DNA from: Clitopilus passeckerianus
Lineage: Eukaryota > Basidiomycota > Agaricomycetes > Agaricales > Entolomataceae
Reading direction: 5' to 3'
Assembly (NCBI GenBank): GCA_944990035.1
Contig: CALYLX010000139.1
Coordinates: 248,001 to 312,000 of the forward strand
Length of the DNA: 64,000 bases
The notes beneath the pieces were generated by a model. It had not been told where the DNA came from. It was given only the letters and a program-made list of their open reading frames with translations, and did not search any database. Below are positions 1-11,556 of this stretch, in pieces. Position 1 is the first letter of the stretch. Every line of letters starts with the position of its first letter. The position numbers were made by a program, and so were the translations under genes.

Positions 1-1203
1 GCTCTCCCCCTGATGGCATCGATGCCAAGCCGACACCAGCGATTATGCCAGCATGAGAAGCGTTGAGGGCTCCTTGCTCGTGAGGAGAAGGCAAGTCTAC
101 AAAGTCTGGAGCAACACCATCATAAGCAAGGTGATAATAGCCATGGCCATCAGCAGCATCGCCGTGGTACAGCCCAGTAGGCGATTGAGTGAGGTTCGCT
201 AAATAGGTGTTTTCTGGGCTGACAGAATGTGTTCGGAGATTGTGCGGCGTATAATGCGGCGTGTAGGCATTATGTGGAGGAACGCCCACCAAGCCTTGCT
301 GTGAAGTGCGTAACGCCGCAGGTTGCGTAGTGGGAAGAAGGTTGAAAGTCGATTCAGCCATTTCCGATTCGGAGGACCTCGAGTTCGGTGCGACAGTGGT
401 GGAAGGGGTAGCATTGAAGCCGGGTGCAAGCAGCATGCTTCCCCGCGGACGTTGGTTCTTGTGACGGGCAGCAGCACGGCGTTTCATGAGAAACATCAGA
501 AAAAGACCGAGGGCGATCACTGAAGACGGTCAATCGAATGAGCAAAACAGACATGTTGGAAAGGCATACGCAATGCGATAACAATCCCGATAATTCCTCC
601 GACACTGATCCCTTTCTTGCCATTTGTAGAGTTTACAGCTCCAAAAGGATTCGAAGACGCAGATGTGGTTGGCGTGGCGGGGTGTGGAATGCTTCTCGTT
701 TGCGATTGGGACCCAGTGATACTGTTGTTGGAGTTGGTTCCTGTGTTAGTTGCTGCCCCGGTGCTGGTGACTGGCGATGTAGTGTTCGCTCCGGTGGCCC
801 CTTTCGTCCTGCAAGTGGCGTCTGTCAGGAAAAGAAAGTACGAAGATAGATCGAGTATATTCCTCACGGAGACGGTTGTCCTTGGGTTGATGTTGTGCAA
901 CTGGCTCCGATGCAGACCGTGCACACGTTTTTCTTACAGGTCGTTTTTGTGCAAACCCCATTCTTGCAGGACTCGCTGTCCGAGTCTGAGTCCGAGTCTG
1001 AGTCCGAATCGCCGTCGCCGTCGCCATCGTCTCCTCCATGATGTTGGCGAGCAGTCCTAACAAGGCGGCACCCAATCGGCGTTAGACAACTCTCTGGTGA
1101 GCGGAGGATATGGCACATACAGAGTTGTAGCAGCAACCAGGTCAAAACTTGCCGTTAAAGCAAGTAAAAAAGCAACCTGAATCTTTGAAGTACAGAGACG
1201 CAT
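1..1203 (-). CDS. Single-pass membrane protein with Asp-Ser repeat and Cys-rich ectodomain (3' end outside window)
   Basis: I do not recognise a named family. Four exons are visible on the minus strand: 1121-1203, 868-1056, 570-808 and 519 to beyond base 1. The introns are 64, 59 and 50 nt, and all keep the frame. The start at 1203 opens a signal peptide (hydrophobic run AFLLAL, then ...LVAA). An acidic GD/DS repeat follows at about residues 36-55, then a short cysteine-rich stretch (six Cys) and a Ser/Thr/Asn-rich linker. Next comes one membrane helix (GIIGIVIALLIALGLFLMFL), whose coding sequence is split by the third intron, and a basic stop-transfer signal (KRRAAARHK). The cytoplasmic tail is rich in Ser, Pro, His and Tyr and stays open to the window edge. 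This layout suggests a cell-surface sensor or adhesion-type protein in the plasma membrane. That role is inference; the topology is directly readable. Confidence 0.72.
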
Positions 1204-2848
1204 CGTGAGACGGCTCCTAGCACCCAAGGATGGTGTGAACGCAGGAAGAAACCTGATTTGCAAAGTAGCGTAACCGTCCAGGTTAATTACTAGTGCCATC
1301 AATTCGAAGCGTATTCGGCTCCAAATTTTCTGGTTGTATTGTTGCTGGTTAACAGGATGCCAAGACGTGAATCAAGGCCGCAGCCTTCAGACGGAGTACT
1401 ATGTCCCGCAGGTTTGCTGTGCATATCAAGAACATGGAAAGCCGCATCCCGCCAGAGTGAAAGAAATGTGCAAGAACAGAGTGGTGGATTGATGCATCAC
1501 GAAATTTGGAGCATTGAATGATCTGTCACTTTCCAAAAGAGGAAGTCTTTTCCCATCCGCTAAAAAAACCAATTTAATGCTCGTCAAGCGCCCAGTGAAG
1601 CTTGGCAAGGTTTCTGCAGATCCTCGGGACGGAGGATCGAATCGTTGGCTGTCGTCACGGCAGAAAAGGTAGAAAGGCACGTCGTTATCGGGCTGGCATC
1701 GGTACAGTGAACTCCAATACATTGGACACATTCGTTCCGAGCGTAAAAACACGGTATCGAAAGTCAGTTTTTCCCAAGATTCGCCCCGACAGTGTGACAC
1801 CCAAGCAACTTGAGCTGAGTCGAATCCGTAGTTTGAGATGCCGACGGCGCAAGCATAGTTGACATATAATTCTCCATACTATCCGTTGACAGACATCTGT
1901 AACGAAGTAGATCCGAGGCAGACCAACGCGAGTGTCAGATATGAACAGATATAGCCACAACAACGAGACTTCTGGAAACGGAGGAAACAGTCTCGAAGCA
2001 ACTATGGAGATGAAAGTTACAATTTAGCCAGATGACCTCGTCGTGCCAGAAAGAACGATGTAGTGATACCAGGGTTTCGTCGGGGTCTGCGGCAAAAGAG
2101 ATTCGAGAAACCGAGGAAGCGCCTCAGCGCAGGTCTAGGTCGAGAAGATTTGCCTGCATACAGTAAGCCTCAACCAGATCTCAGGATACGAGACCGTGAT
2201 AATGGTTGCCTGCCCCCCGAGATCCCTCATTGAAACCCTGATGGTAGAAGGGGTTCAAGAACCATACACTCGTCAGAAATGCGTCTGTGGCATGGTGGCT
2301 GCGGTGCAGGCGTGCCCCGACACGCGCCGTAATTCAATTCGACGCATTCAGTAGCAGTTAGCCACCTAAGAAGCACAGAATTCGAGAAAATCCTCGCTCG
2401 AGGTCCCCATGCAGCGGTGGTTAAGGGCAAATGTGATTTAACCGTTACAGACAATGGTTTAATTCCATCTGTACATCTACCGAGCACAGTTATTCGTAAT
2501 TCTACTATACATACTTTTGGTCATCAACAAATCGAGAAGTTGTCATGATGCTATAGGTATAAAGACAAATCGAGAACGAAGAGCAGAAGCAATACACGGC
2601 ATTTAGGGCCGGGGGAATATAGGAGCAATGCAGGTTCCGACAATGAGAAATCGGAAGGAATAAATGTGAAGTGGTAAAGTACAATGATGTGGGGCGGTGG
2701 TATGCATGAGAGTCCACAGAAAGAGAACAAGCATAGTGCATAGGTATAAAATAACGCATAATTCAAGGATAGCAAGACAAAACGAGAGGGACCGTGAGGA
2801 GAAAAGGGGGAAATGAAGCAGACATAAATCCATGTGGGGGATGGTGCA
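1204..2848. other. Intergenic region, no gene seen
   Basis: About 1.6 kb lie between the start of the minus-strand membrane-protein gene and the stop codon of CDC6. Open frames here are short, lack family features and do not join through convincing splice sites. The part next to 2848 should hold the CDC6 3' UTR, and the part next to 1204 the promoter of the membrane-protein gene. I see no tRNA, repeat array or transposon remnant. Confidence 0.5.
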
Positions 2849-4974
2849 TCAGTCATCTTCGATGGCGCCGTCGATTATTCCCCGAGCAGCGGCGAGGGCC
2901 TTTGCCTTTTCGCGGTCCATGGCCTTGAGTTCGCGGGCCAAACGAGACTTCTCTGCTTCCCAGATAGCTTTCATGACCTCCTCCTGGACGGCGTTGGGTG
3001 AATCATTTGTCGAGGTGACACCAAGAGCTCTAAGCACTTCATCGCTGCGCACCCCTTCAGCCAACCTTAGTTCAGCCTTGCCCTTGCCCTTGGCCCCGCC
3101 AAACCCAGCACCACCACCAAAGGAGGCAGTGCGCCCAAAGGTTCCCCTCCCACCTTTGCCAGATGGCGAATCCAGGCCGCCGCTGAAGAGGCCATTACCC
3201 TCGAGCATCCCAACGAGATCCCCGAATTCACTGCGTGAGACAGGCTCAGCAGCACCTCGATCACAACGTCCAAGAATAGTGGTGTAGTAGGTGTGCAGTT
3301 GGGTGGGGTCAATGCCTACGGCGGTGGCGGATGGGGAGGGCATCGAGTTGGCGCGTTTCATGGGTGACGTCTGTGCCTTCTTCGGTGACGCTGAGGGCCC
3401 GAGCTGGAAGCCAGCGTCGAGTCGTCGTGCTGCAAGAATGGCACTGAGGAGTACTAGGCGAGCTTGCATACCGAGGTTGGTGACCTTGGATACAATCTCA
3501 CTGTTGCTATTTGAAGCAGCAGGCGCGGACGGCTTGGACGTTGCAGCCTTCGAGGAGGACGGGGTATAAGCTTTGAGTGCAGCAAGAATGTGAGGAGGAG
3601 TGACGGTGGGGGAGGAGGCTTTCATCGGGTTTTCATCCTTACACGGAGACGATGTCATGTTGGTGACCGAGATATCAATTGCACCTCGGAGCACTTCAAA
3701 GAGGCTCCGAACATCTCCGGTGAGGGAGGCAATCTTCTTTGACAACAATGTAAGGGCAGGTGGCGGCAGGAATTTCTTGGCAGCAACGTTGGCCTCTCCT
3801 TCGGGCGTCGGCTCGTAGACAGGTGCAAGACGTGTTTGCAAAATCTCCAATAATTGCACAGATGTGTAAGGTGCGAAGTGAAGAGTTTGGACATTGCTTG
3901 ACGTGGTGGCTGATGATGTCGACGAAGACGACGTAAGGGTGTGTGTGTTCGCGATGCCGATGAGGCGTAACTTCGAAGGGTTTGTAGCCGACAGGGAGAA
4001 TAGAGAGGTCAGGACCTGAGCGTTGGGAGTGATGTGATCAAGTTCGTCTAAAATCACAACACTGATGCCAGGGTTAGTATGGCGTTGTCGTCGGAAGAAA
4101 AATCACGAACCACTTGCCAACGTGGCTAGAGAGTAGGTTCTCGACGGCCTCTCTACCTTTGGCCTTCTTGGTTCGGCCTGAAGTCTTTTTCTTCCCCTTG
4201 TCGAGTTCATCAACCAAGCGTTCCCAAAGCGCATCAACGCCCTTGAGAGCCATACAGTTGACGAAGATGATTTTCGCGTCGCTGTCAAGCCTTTGGAGTA
4301 CAGAGTTCACTAGTGCAGTCTTTCCGGTACCAGGAGAGCCAGAGATGTAGAGGCTTGTTGATGAGGTGTCGTCAACCATAGCCGAGTCTTCCAGGAACGA
4401 GGTAAGAAAATCTTGAATGGCATTTCGTTCTGAGTCTCGACCAGCGAGCTCAGCATTATCATGATTGCATGTTGATCGTAACAATGCTTTTGCTCGGGCA
4501 TGTAGGGGCTGAAGGAAAACTGGGGGAGTTGGAGGAGGGGTAGAGATGGTCATTGCAGCCACGCCTTCTATAGGTGCGTCGGAAGCATTTGCTATCGACG
4601 AAGTCGATGCACGGCGCGTAATACCTTCCAGAAATATCAGACATGAGAAGAAGCAGAAGAAAACTGAGATGCATACCGTTCCTAGGTCGCGTCGGCGTCA
4701 TCATCTCTGTGGCCGAACGCCTGAGCGCCCTCGCGCTCCTGGGAGACAATGGGTCGGCATTAAGGGCTTCTATCTTCAGAGGCGGAACGTTCTCCTTGTT
4801 CGCGTCGCCATCTACGACTCCAAATGAGAGCCTTGCGCGTTTGGGATTCGGAGTCGACTCAGGTGTCTGGAGCTGTTGCTCACACGAGGAACTTGACGTT
4901 GTCGAGGCCCCATCTTGCTGCTGATGAGCGCGCTTCCCAAGCACTGAGCTACGTGTAGACCGTGTAGATGGCAT
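2849..4974 (-). CDS. CDC6: DNA replication licensing factor Cdc6 (AAA+ ATPase)
   Basis: Cdc6 is the nuclear AAA+ ATPase that works with ORC to load the MCM2-7 helicase at origins in G1. Three exons (4677-4974, 4114-4624, 2849-4061) are separated by two 52 nt introns; the second has a perfect TACTAAC branch site. The predicted length is 673 residues, within the family's usual range. The N-terminus is disordered and carries SP/TP sites (PLSPRS, MMTPTRP) and basic stretches (GKRAHQ, PKRARL), as expected for CDK-controlled Cdc6. The AAA+ core shows Walker A GSPGTGKT and, across the second exon junction, Walker B VVILDELDH. Sensor and winged-helix regions follow, with long Ser/Gly/Lys-rich insertions near the C-terminus. 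ORC1 is the main alternative, but there is no BAH domain and the size fits Cdc6. A cluster of ACGCGT boxes lies upstream (5109-5165). Confidence 0.9.
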
Positions 4975-5108
4975 GGTACGTTAATGTCGACTATGTCGAG
5001 CTCTAAGTCGGTGTTTCACGGTTGTCGAGTGACCTGGTCGATGGTGAACCTTAGCGAGCGGGCCTGGAAAATAAGGCTTTATTCTTTTAAACTCCGCTAA
5101 ATCATCAA

Positions 5109-5165
5109 ACGCGTCAACGCGTCTTTGACACGTGCGACGCGATTTATTAACGTGACGAGACGCGT
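5109..5165 (-). promoter_or_regulatory. Three ACGCGT (MCB/MBF) boxes upstream of CDC6
   Basis: ACGCGT occurs at 5109-5114, 5117-5122 and 5160-5165, that is 135-191 bp upstream of the CDC6 start codon at 4974. The motif is palindromic. In ascomycete yeasts it is the binding site of the MBF complex (Mbp1-Swi6), which drives G1/S genes including CDC6. Three copies in 57 bp far exceeds chance spacing. Use of MBF in this organism is inference. The remainder of 4975-5622 is the shared upstream region with the plus-strand gene at 5623. Confidence 0.7.
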
Positions 5166-5544
5166 TCATCTTCTCACGCCACGCAGAGTTTTGCCAAGAT
5201 TCGCGGCAGATTCAGCATGAACATGAACCACCACGACGAACCCATTGAATTTCTCGTTGTCTTTACAAAACCGATTCTACAGTTATTGAAGCTGCCGTGT
5301 CCCTCTTCCCAGGCAGATTTGTTAAACTTTGTGACCCGCAATTACCTCGTGAGAGAACAATGAAAAAACTGACGGTCCTCTGGTCAAATCGCAACAAAAG
5401 TCGGGGCCAAATCACAGTGGCCAGAAATATGTGGGCGTCTTGAGGGGTTGAAACTGAATGATGCCACTCATAACAATGGCGGCTTGGGCATCAGAGCATC
5501 TTCTGGCCCGCACCTCGTGGGCCAAGTCGTGGCAGCAGCTTTGA

Positions 5545-5564
5545 CCAATTTCCACTCATAAATA
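5545..5564 (+). promoter_or_regulatory. CCAAT box and TATA-like element of the gene at 5623
   Basis: CCAAT at 5545-5549 is followed by ATAAATA at 5558-5564, about 60 bp ahead of the start codon at 5623. The spacing fits a short fungal 5' UTR. Confidence 0.45.
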
Positions 5565-5622
5565 GTCTAACTTCGATCAATACTAGACCAAGAACCTTCC
5601 ACCCAGCTACCTTTGCGCCATC

Positions 5623-6984
5623 ATGGCTCCCCCGTTTTGCAAGTTCTCGAAACTCTTCAGGAAAAGGTTCGTAGTTTCGCTTCTGGTCCTAGCTTGCTAA
5701 AGCTAATGACTCTTTCGCAGAACGCCAGTGACTGATTGCAAGCCAAAGAGGGATCCCCGTCTTCGACATTCCAGGTCCTTTCCAGGCCCTCTTTCGAGCC
5801 ACGCAAAAGATGTTCACGGCACCTGTACACCCTTCATTCCCCGATATGCCCCCGGCACTGTTCACCCCGGGGGTAGTCACGCCGTCGACGACAGTATCCT
5901 TCGCAAGAGCTCGAGCACTCTAGGCTCCGAAATTGGGGATTTGATCCCTGCGTTTCCTCAACCACCTGCTCCTGAGCTACCTGATGAGGAATTCCAGGAG
6001 TGTATCGAAGCCGGGCGCCGACGATACATCGACATGCACGGGGTGCCTACGACTCCACGACGTAGCGCTTCCAGCGCCTCCACGTACCTAACTCAGAATC
6101 AACGTCCACCACCCTCGATTACTGCTCGCCGGGGAAACTCTGAAGACATAGGAAGGCCATGCCCTAAACCCCGATATGTCCCTCGAGCAGGTGCTCCGCA
6201 ACCTCTGCTCTACAGAACTCTGAATGCGTCTTCCGGTACTCTCGCTTCCACCAAGGAACGTACTCCTCCTACCTATGTACCCAAGGTTGAGTGGCCCCCT
6301 GTCCCCGGTGCCTTGCAATTGCCCAAACGGCCTGTCAATAACACGCCACTGAACGATATCTATAAACCCGCCCCAGCTCGCACCCCAAACCATCTGTACG
6401 GCAAACCACGTTTCGCTCAATCAACCGCCACCCTCGCGACGTCCTTCCGCCCACCTGGTAGTTCTCGACCTGCTCGTGGTCACACTCTCGGAAACTCCCT
6501 CTACGCTAACCCATCCGCCAACCAGTCGACATCGACTGTTAGCTCAAGAGGCTATCACACCCCATTCGCGAATTCCGAGCAGACCCTCGTTTCCGCCAAC
6601 CACTCCACCACCAGTGTACATCGTATCCCCGGCTCTACCCCTATCGTAGCTGGCACACATGCACTTCGCTTGCGAGAAGGACTGGAAAGGTCTCGAACCA
6701 ACTCTTTAGTCGAGAGTACGCGCACGGGAAGGTCCACAGCCAGCACCCGAGGGATGAATAGGCCATTCAACCCCGTCAAATTTGCTCGTAGCACCGATAG
6801 CAAGTGGTCTGAATGCCGTGCCACTCCGATTGATATAGATGTCATTGGAGAGGACTTCAGCCCTATTCGTCGTGCACCAGCAGTCGCTGAAGTGGCAGCC
6901 ACAACCCCGAAATCCAAGACCGACACCTTCAAAGACAGGCTGAGGAAGTTGAGGTCCATTAAGCCTCGTCGTTCAGAAGGATAG
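5623..6984 (+). CDS. Disordered Ser/Pro/Arg-rich protein of unknown function
   Basis: Two exons (5623-5666 and 5721-6984) flank a 54 nt intron that ends in TCGCAG; joining them gives an N-terminus that reads MAPPFCKFSKLFRKRTPVT. The product has about 435 residues and no recognisable catalytic motif. Its composition is dominated by Ser, Pro, Thr and Arg, with many SP and TP sites, indicating a largely disordered and probably phosphorylated protein. The very N-terminus is basic and holds one Cys. The C-terminus ends in another basic cluster (DRLRKLRSIKPRRSEG). Such basic ends could contact membrane lipids or nucleic acid, but nothing in the sequence decides this. The start codon was chosen because the 5' exon splices in frame and sits about 60 bp after a TATA-like element. 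Confidence 0.72.
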
Positions 6985-7528
6985 ATGTATCCTTGAATAT
7001 TCCTTTATTCTTATCTTTATCTTTATCCATTTCGCTCATTGAGATTTCAATTCGTTATTTAATTTTCACCACCCTCCTTTTTCAAGTTTCGCCTTATGAA
7101 GGGTATCACCCAGAAATCACACTCCTTAACGTCCAATTTTTTCCATCAGTTTCTCATTTCGGATAGTACTGACTTGACGCCACGCTCACCTCGAATGCAT
7201 CGCTAAGTTTCTTTTACTCCATATTCCTCTGGATATATGACACTCCCTTGTATTTCAATCATCTTCGTTTCGTTCCTTGGGCCCTGAATAGCTGCTTATG
7301 TCATAGATATAAATGTCCCAGGTCAGGCTGGTTCGATGATATCTCTTGTCAATAATGTTACGTTAATCAGAATCGATTGAGAATCTGGCGAGGCCGTATA
7401 GAATATCATTCCGCCCCCTGTTCACACTCTCACATCACATCAAGAGCTCGAGGAAACGTGTCATATTGTCGATAATATTGTTACAAAGTTGTCGAGCACG
7501 GGAAGGGGGCATTGATTGGTCTACTTTC
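6985..7528. other. Convergent 3' region, no gene seen
   Basis: This stretch lies between two converging stop codons and is T-rich after the plus-strand gene, including a short tandem run of TTATCT/TTATCC units near 7010-7030. It most likely holds the two 3' UTRs. No ORF or RNA gene can be supported. Confidence 0.5.
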
Positions 7529-8603
7529 CTAATAATTTGTTCCTACTCGTGAAATAGCGGAACCTCCAATAGAGCTGAAACCGGAGGTAGATGGGATCCA
7601 TCCACCCCGGACTGTGTACGATTTATGATAAATCTCTGAAGTCTTGCCAAGAATCATTAAATCAATCCTTCCTGGGCCCCAAGAAACTGCTGTGACTCGA
7701 TCGTTCACAACCGAATCTCCAATCTCCTCGTCGGTGGAAGACCAACCGGTCTCCTGGGTGTAAGACTTGTGATAAAGTGCGCTTTTAACGCCTGCGAAAA
7801 GGATGATCAGCGTATTGTTTTGAGATACCTGCATAGAAATACATACCAATGGTGAAAACGTCTATGTGGTTGGGTCCCCAAGAGACTACCTCAGGGATGC
7901 CTCGATAGACGGTGCCAACAGACGTCCAATTTCCGCTCCAGGAAGTTCCGTTGTACGTTCGATGCAACAACGTGCTATTATCGCCCAGACCAAGAAGGTC
8001 GATGCGATTTGGACCCCAACAAACAGCTGACGGCTGGGTGTAGAACGGACTCCCAACGTCCTCAAACGTCCCACCAGTGGGGAACCAGCCGTAGGCCTTT
8101 GTCCACCACTTGTGCCATATGTGCCCCGTGACGGACGCGCAGAAAATGTCGATTCGGTCAGCGTCCCAACTAGTTAGAACGGGGGTGTTGATAAACTTCA
8201 CACTCCCCCCAAACCCGGAAGCACCAGACCAACCGTTGTCGGTGTACCAGTATTGGTACAAAGATCTGTCCTGTCCAATCACGATGAGTTCCAGCCAGCT
8301 TGGGTACTGCACGGTGACGCCAGGCTTAGATACCCAGCTTCCCCCAAGGCTTTCCCAGTCGGCAGTCCACTTCTGCCCGTCGTATTTCCTCCAGTACAGG
8401 GCGGAATCGAGCCCGATGCCGAAGACGATCAGGCTAGTACCCCAAGCAGCTACGACGGGCTCGTAGAGAAAGGCACCGCCAATGCTGTTCCAGCTGAACC
8501 TGGAAGGTTTCCAGTCATCTTGACTTTCCCATGTTTTGTGATAGAAAGCTCTGTCGGTGCCTTGCACGACGAGCTGGAGATTATCAGGAGCCAAGGACAC
8601 CAT
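7529..8603 (-). CDS. PLL-like seven-bladed beta-propeller lectin
   Basis: Exons 7847-8603 and 7529-7791 join through a 54 nt intron (GTATGT...CGCAG) to give 339 residues. The whole protein is a tandem repeat of about 47 residues. Each unit carries a W/F-x-x-(I/L/F/V)-G-G-type turn (SWNSIGG, WESLGGSW, SGFGGSV, FSSIGGSA), a P-x-V-x-x-W-G strand, R/H-I-D-(V/I/L) and a strand like SALYHKSY. Seven units can be counted, matching a closed seven-bladed propeller of the type seen in Photorhabdus PLL lectins (DUF346 repeats). There is no signal peptide, so the product is probably cytoplasmic, as many mushroom defence lectins are. Family knowledge suggests binding of fucose or methylated sugars; the specificity here is not known. 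Confidence 0.75.
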
Positions 8604-9017
8604 GATTGGTAGCTATACAAGGGCGGGGATTTGGGTGGCAGTTGAACGATCCGGAGGCATGAGTTCTTATGTGCCCAGAGAAACCCATTCCAAGTCAACG
8701 AAGGACGCGTTTGTACCTAAGAGGAATCCAGAACATCTGATATCAGTAAGGAGAGACTTGTTCCATTCTCCATGTCACTCTGCATCTCGCATGTCACATT
8801 CACATAATTCAGTTCCGGCGATTTCTGTCCTCCGGATACCAGGTGATAGGTCATGGGTAAATGGAATAAGTCAGTTACTAACTTTGGGGTCGAAAGATAA
8901 TAGTAAAACAAGAGATAATCAGAGTCTAGACTCTACTGGTGGTGGATCTGTATAACGAGCTACTTATAGTATAGGAAGGGCCATCATGCCGCTCGAGGAT
9001 CCGTTAGCAGCTCGTGT
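8604..9017. other. Intergenic, lectin promoter side
   Basis: This 414 bp stretch separates the lectin start codon from the stop of the next minus-strand gene. It must hold the lectin promoter. A single ACGCGT at about 8705 is within chance expectation, and I see no convincing TATA box. Confidence 0.45.
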
Positions 9018-10738
9018 TCATGCACGAGCCCGGATTATACTGCGGAGTGTCTCCCACGAAGTCCGTAGTTCATCGTCGAAGAACCCAAGCTCGATATCGA
9101 CCAGGTCGGGAAATACGCGCATCAAGCAAGTGGCGATGTCTCGCAGATACGATGCGTCCACCTCCGAGGCCTGCCGACTAAATCTAGAAGCACACTGCTT
9201 TATCATGGTGACCTTGGATGTCGGTAGGGCCTCCAGTGCCGATGGGTCGAATGGATCCCATACGCAGGTCACTCCGATTTCAGCGAGGTAGTGCCATCTA
9301 TGGGCCAGTAAAGCCACACCCCCTAAGGTTGGTTTGGGCATACGGCTTTTGGGCGGGAAGTGGTCAGAGAACTCGAATACCCGCAGGTTTGGCCAATGGT
9401 GTGGTAGTGATGAGAGCCATGCATCGGATACTTGGGCTAGCATGGCTATATGCAGGTGAAGTTCTTGCAAACTCGCGAAAGCAAAGAGCCCTCGTAGACT
9501 CTGGGTGGCTTTGGTTTCAATGGAGGCTTCTTCAGGTTTGAGAAAATGCGGCAGGGTGAGCGAGAGGTGGATGAGGGAAGAAGGGAGGAGGGGGTTGGCA
9601 CATAAAATCTGAATCATATCTACAACCGAAGATTCTCGATGGAAAAATCCCATGAAGTCTTGGTTGGTGATGCGAAGGCAGCGAAACGGGCACTGCATCT
9701 GACGCAACAACGTACAAACAGGCTTCCAGTGATTTGACCTGACTTGGAGGTGATCCAGCATGGGGAACCGTTCCCCCCCAGTGGTGAACGGCAAGGTGTC
9801 AGCCTCGGCTTTTGCTAGATAGGGGTTCAATGAAGTCTGCAGAGTGGTGAAACAGGGAAGGAGGGCAATGTGTTCTACGGCAGCGTCCGAAAGAGATATA
9901 TCTTCCAGACCAAGCTCCTGTAATTTGGTGAGGCCGGAGAGGAACGTTGATAGATGTTGCTCCAGATTTGACGGGGCCTCGCTATTGCCGGTGGCCTTGA
10001 CCGACTGGATGAAAGGACAGCATTTCGTGATTGTTTCAAGTAGCGGCCGAAGGTATTTTGCATTCATCTCTCCTGAACCATCCTCGATAAAGACAGAAGT
10101 AATGCTTGGTCCAAGTAGTAGATCGCCAAGAAAGGGCATAATTTCCTCCCAATAAGGACCGTGCATCATGAAAGATATGTGTCGCAATCTGGGAAGAAGG
10201 AGGGCTCGATCTCCTCTGCTTTCACGTATGTCGCTCAATGATTCCTTGGTGAAGAAGAGATTGTTTTCGTTATTGAAGTTCGGCTCCCAGCGTTTGACAC
10301 GTTTTGCATAATAATCAAAACGAGTCCAGTCGTCTGGCACAATGCTCCGTCGCAAGTCCTGTCAATATTCCAGGAGTTAGGCCGGATGGAATCAAATGCC
10401 TTCACTTACAGCTAATTGGTAGCATAAGGTTTCATCATCCAGAGACATTTGGGCGGCTATGTATTCATCGGTGACCTCTTCTGTGTAAGCTATCCAAAGG
10501 TCGGCCGGCATCACATCAATTAAGTGCTCCAGAGTATTCAGCTCATACCATAGCATGTTGAGCGCATGGTCTACATAGGTGCTCCATAAGAATACATTTT
10601 TGCTGAAAACACTCTTTTCTCACCAGTGAAGCTCCGCCCAGCCAAGGCAAGATTAATCAAAGATTCTCTATCCGAGAATACGGAGAGCTGGTTGCAGACA
10701 AGGTGCACAATTTCGTCAACAAGTAGGGATTCATGCAT
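9018..10738 (-). CDS. F-box-like/LRR protein (intact, 3 exons)
   Basis: Exons are 10624-10738, 10410-10570 and 9018-10358, with introns of 53 and 51 nt. Exon 1 encodes the F-box-like helices: MHESLLVDEIVHLVCNQL, then LINLALAGRSFTG, ending in a phase-1 intron. Exon 2 adds the conserved A-L-x-x-L-W motif and DLW. Exon 3 carries a string of leucine-rich strands (LRHISFMMHG, LQELGLEDISLSDAAVEHI, LQELHLHIAML) and a Trp-rich C-terminal part (HHWPNLRVFEF, AHRWHYLAEIGV). F-box proteins link targets to Skp1-Cullin1 ubiquitin ligases, and mushrooms carry very large numbers of this type. The ATG at 10738 is preferred because it aligns with the starts of its paralogues. The target is unknown. Confidence 0.8.
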
Positions 10739-11556
10739 ATTCAGCTTATCCAAGGTGAGTGGGTCGTAAGAGGATGAGCTTTAATCAGTCGCAATTCAAT
10801 ATTCAGGCGTGGTGGTTACGAGATCGTTGCAGAGCCGGCCCTAAACTTGAAGAGGGCGCGCTCTGTCACCTCACGCGTGAGTTACTGTCACATTTAGAAT
10901 TAGCGCACAGCCACCGGGTCCGTTACTGGACCTTGATGCCACCTGACGATTCAACAATCCTCGAACAACCCAGATGACGACTGATTGAGGGTATAAGCTA
11001 CGTCCACGGTGCAGTCCAGATCTGATATCATCCTGGCGCCTGAAAACCTATCACCCCAAGGGCCGCAATACATGGGACACACATCCTACTTGTAAGAATG
11101 TTGGTACATCTTCAGTCGCTAGCACAGAAGTGGCCTTTACCACTTAAAAGGTCTGCTAAGATGCCTCAGATATTCGGAACGGGCGAAAAGTCGCGATAAA
11201 ATTGAGGTCCATCGAAGAGGCTTGGATCGCGATGTACCTTCATTCTCTGGGTTCTAACCGGGTGGAAAATAGAACCGTTCCTCTGTTGGATGTGTTCTCT
11301 GTCCGAAAGAACAATGGAGGGATTTTGGCGCTACATTCAGTTTTACCTACCTTTTTGTATCGTATTTTCTTCGTGGCTAGTGGCCTCGGTCAAATTTGTT
11401 AACCTGTCGAGTTTTCGTGGTTCCGCACCGGAATACGATGTTCGCTGTTCGCTCACTGGATGACTGCGTCAGATCCAAAACACAAGTGATTATTGGGGAA
11501 TGGTGTATACAAAAACGGCTCTACAACTGGCCGGTAACTGTGTGTTCCAGTGTTTC
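10739..11556. other. Intergenic with a 12 bp perfect palindrome
   Basis: About 0.8 kb separates two minus-strand F-box-like genes. CTCACGCGTGAG at 10870-10881 is a perfect palindrome and includes one ACGCGT. No coding sequence can be supported. Confidence 0.4.

Noticed and set aside
7005..7035. Short tandem TTATCT repeat as a regulatory or satellite array
   Set aside because: Only about three units, located in a probable 3' UTR; too short to be informative.
10873..10878. Single ACGCGT copies (also near 8705, 23631, 36599, 39266 and 62660) as MBF sites
   Set aside because: Single six-base palindromes are expected about sixteen times in 64 kb; several lie in introns or coding sequence. Only the two triple clusters stand out.
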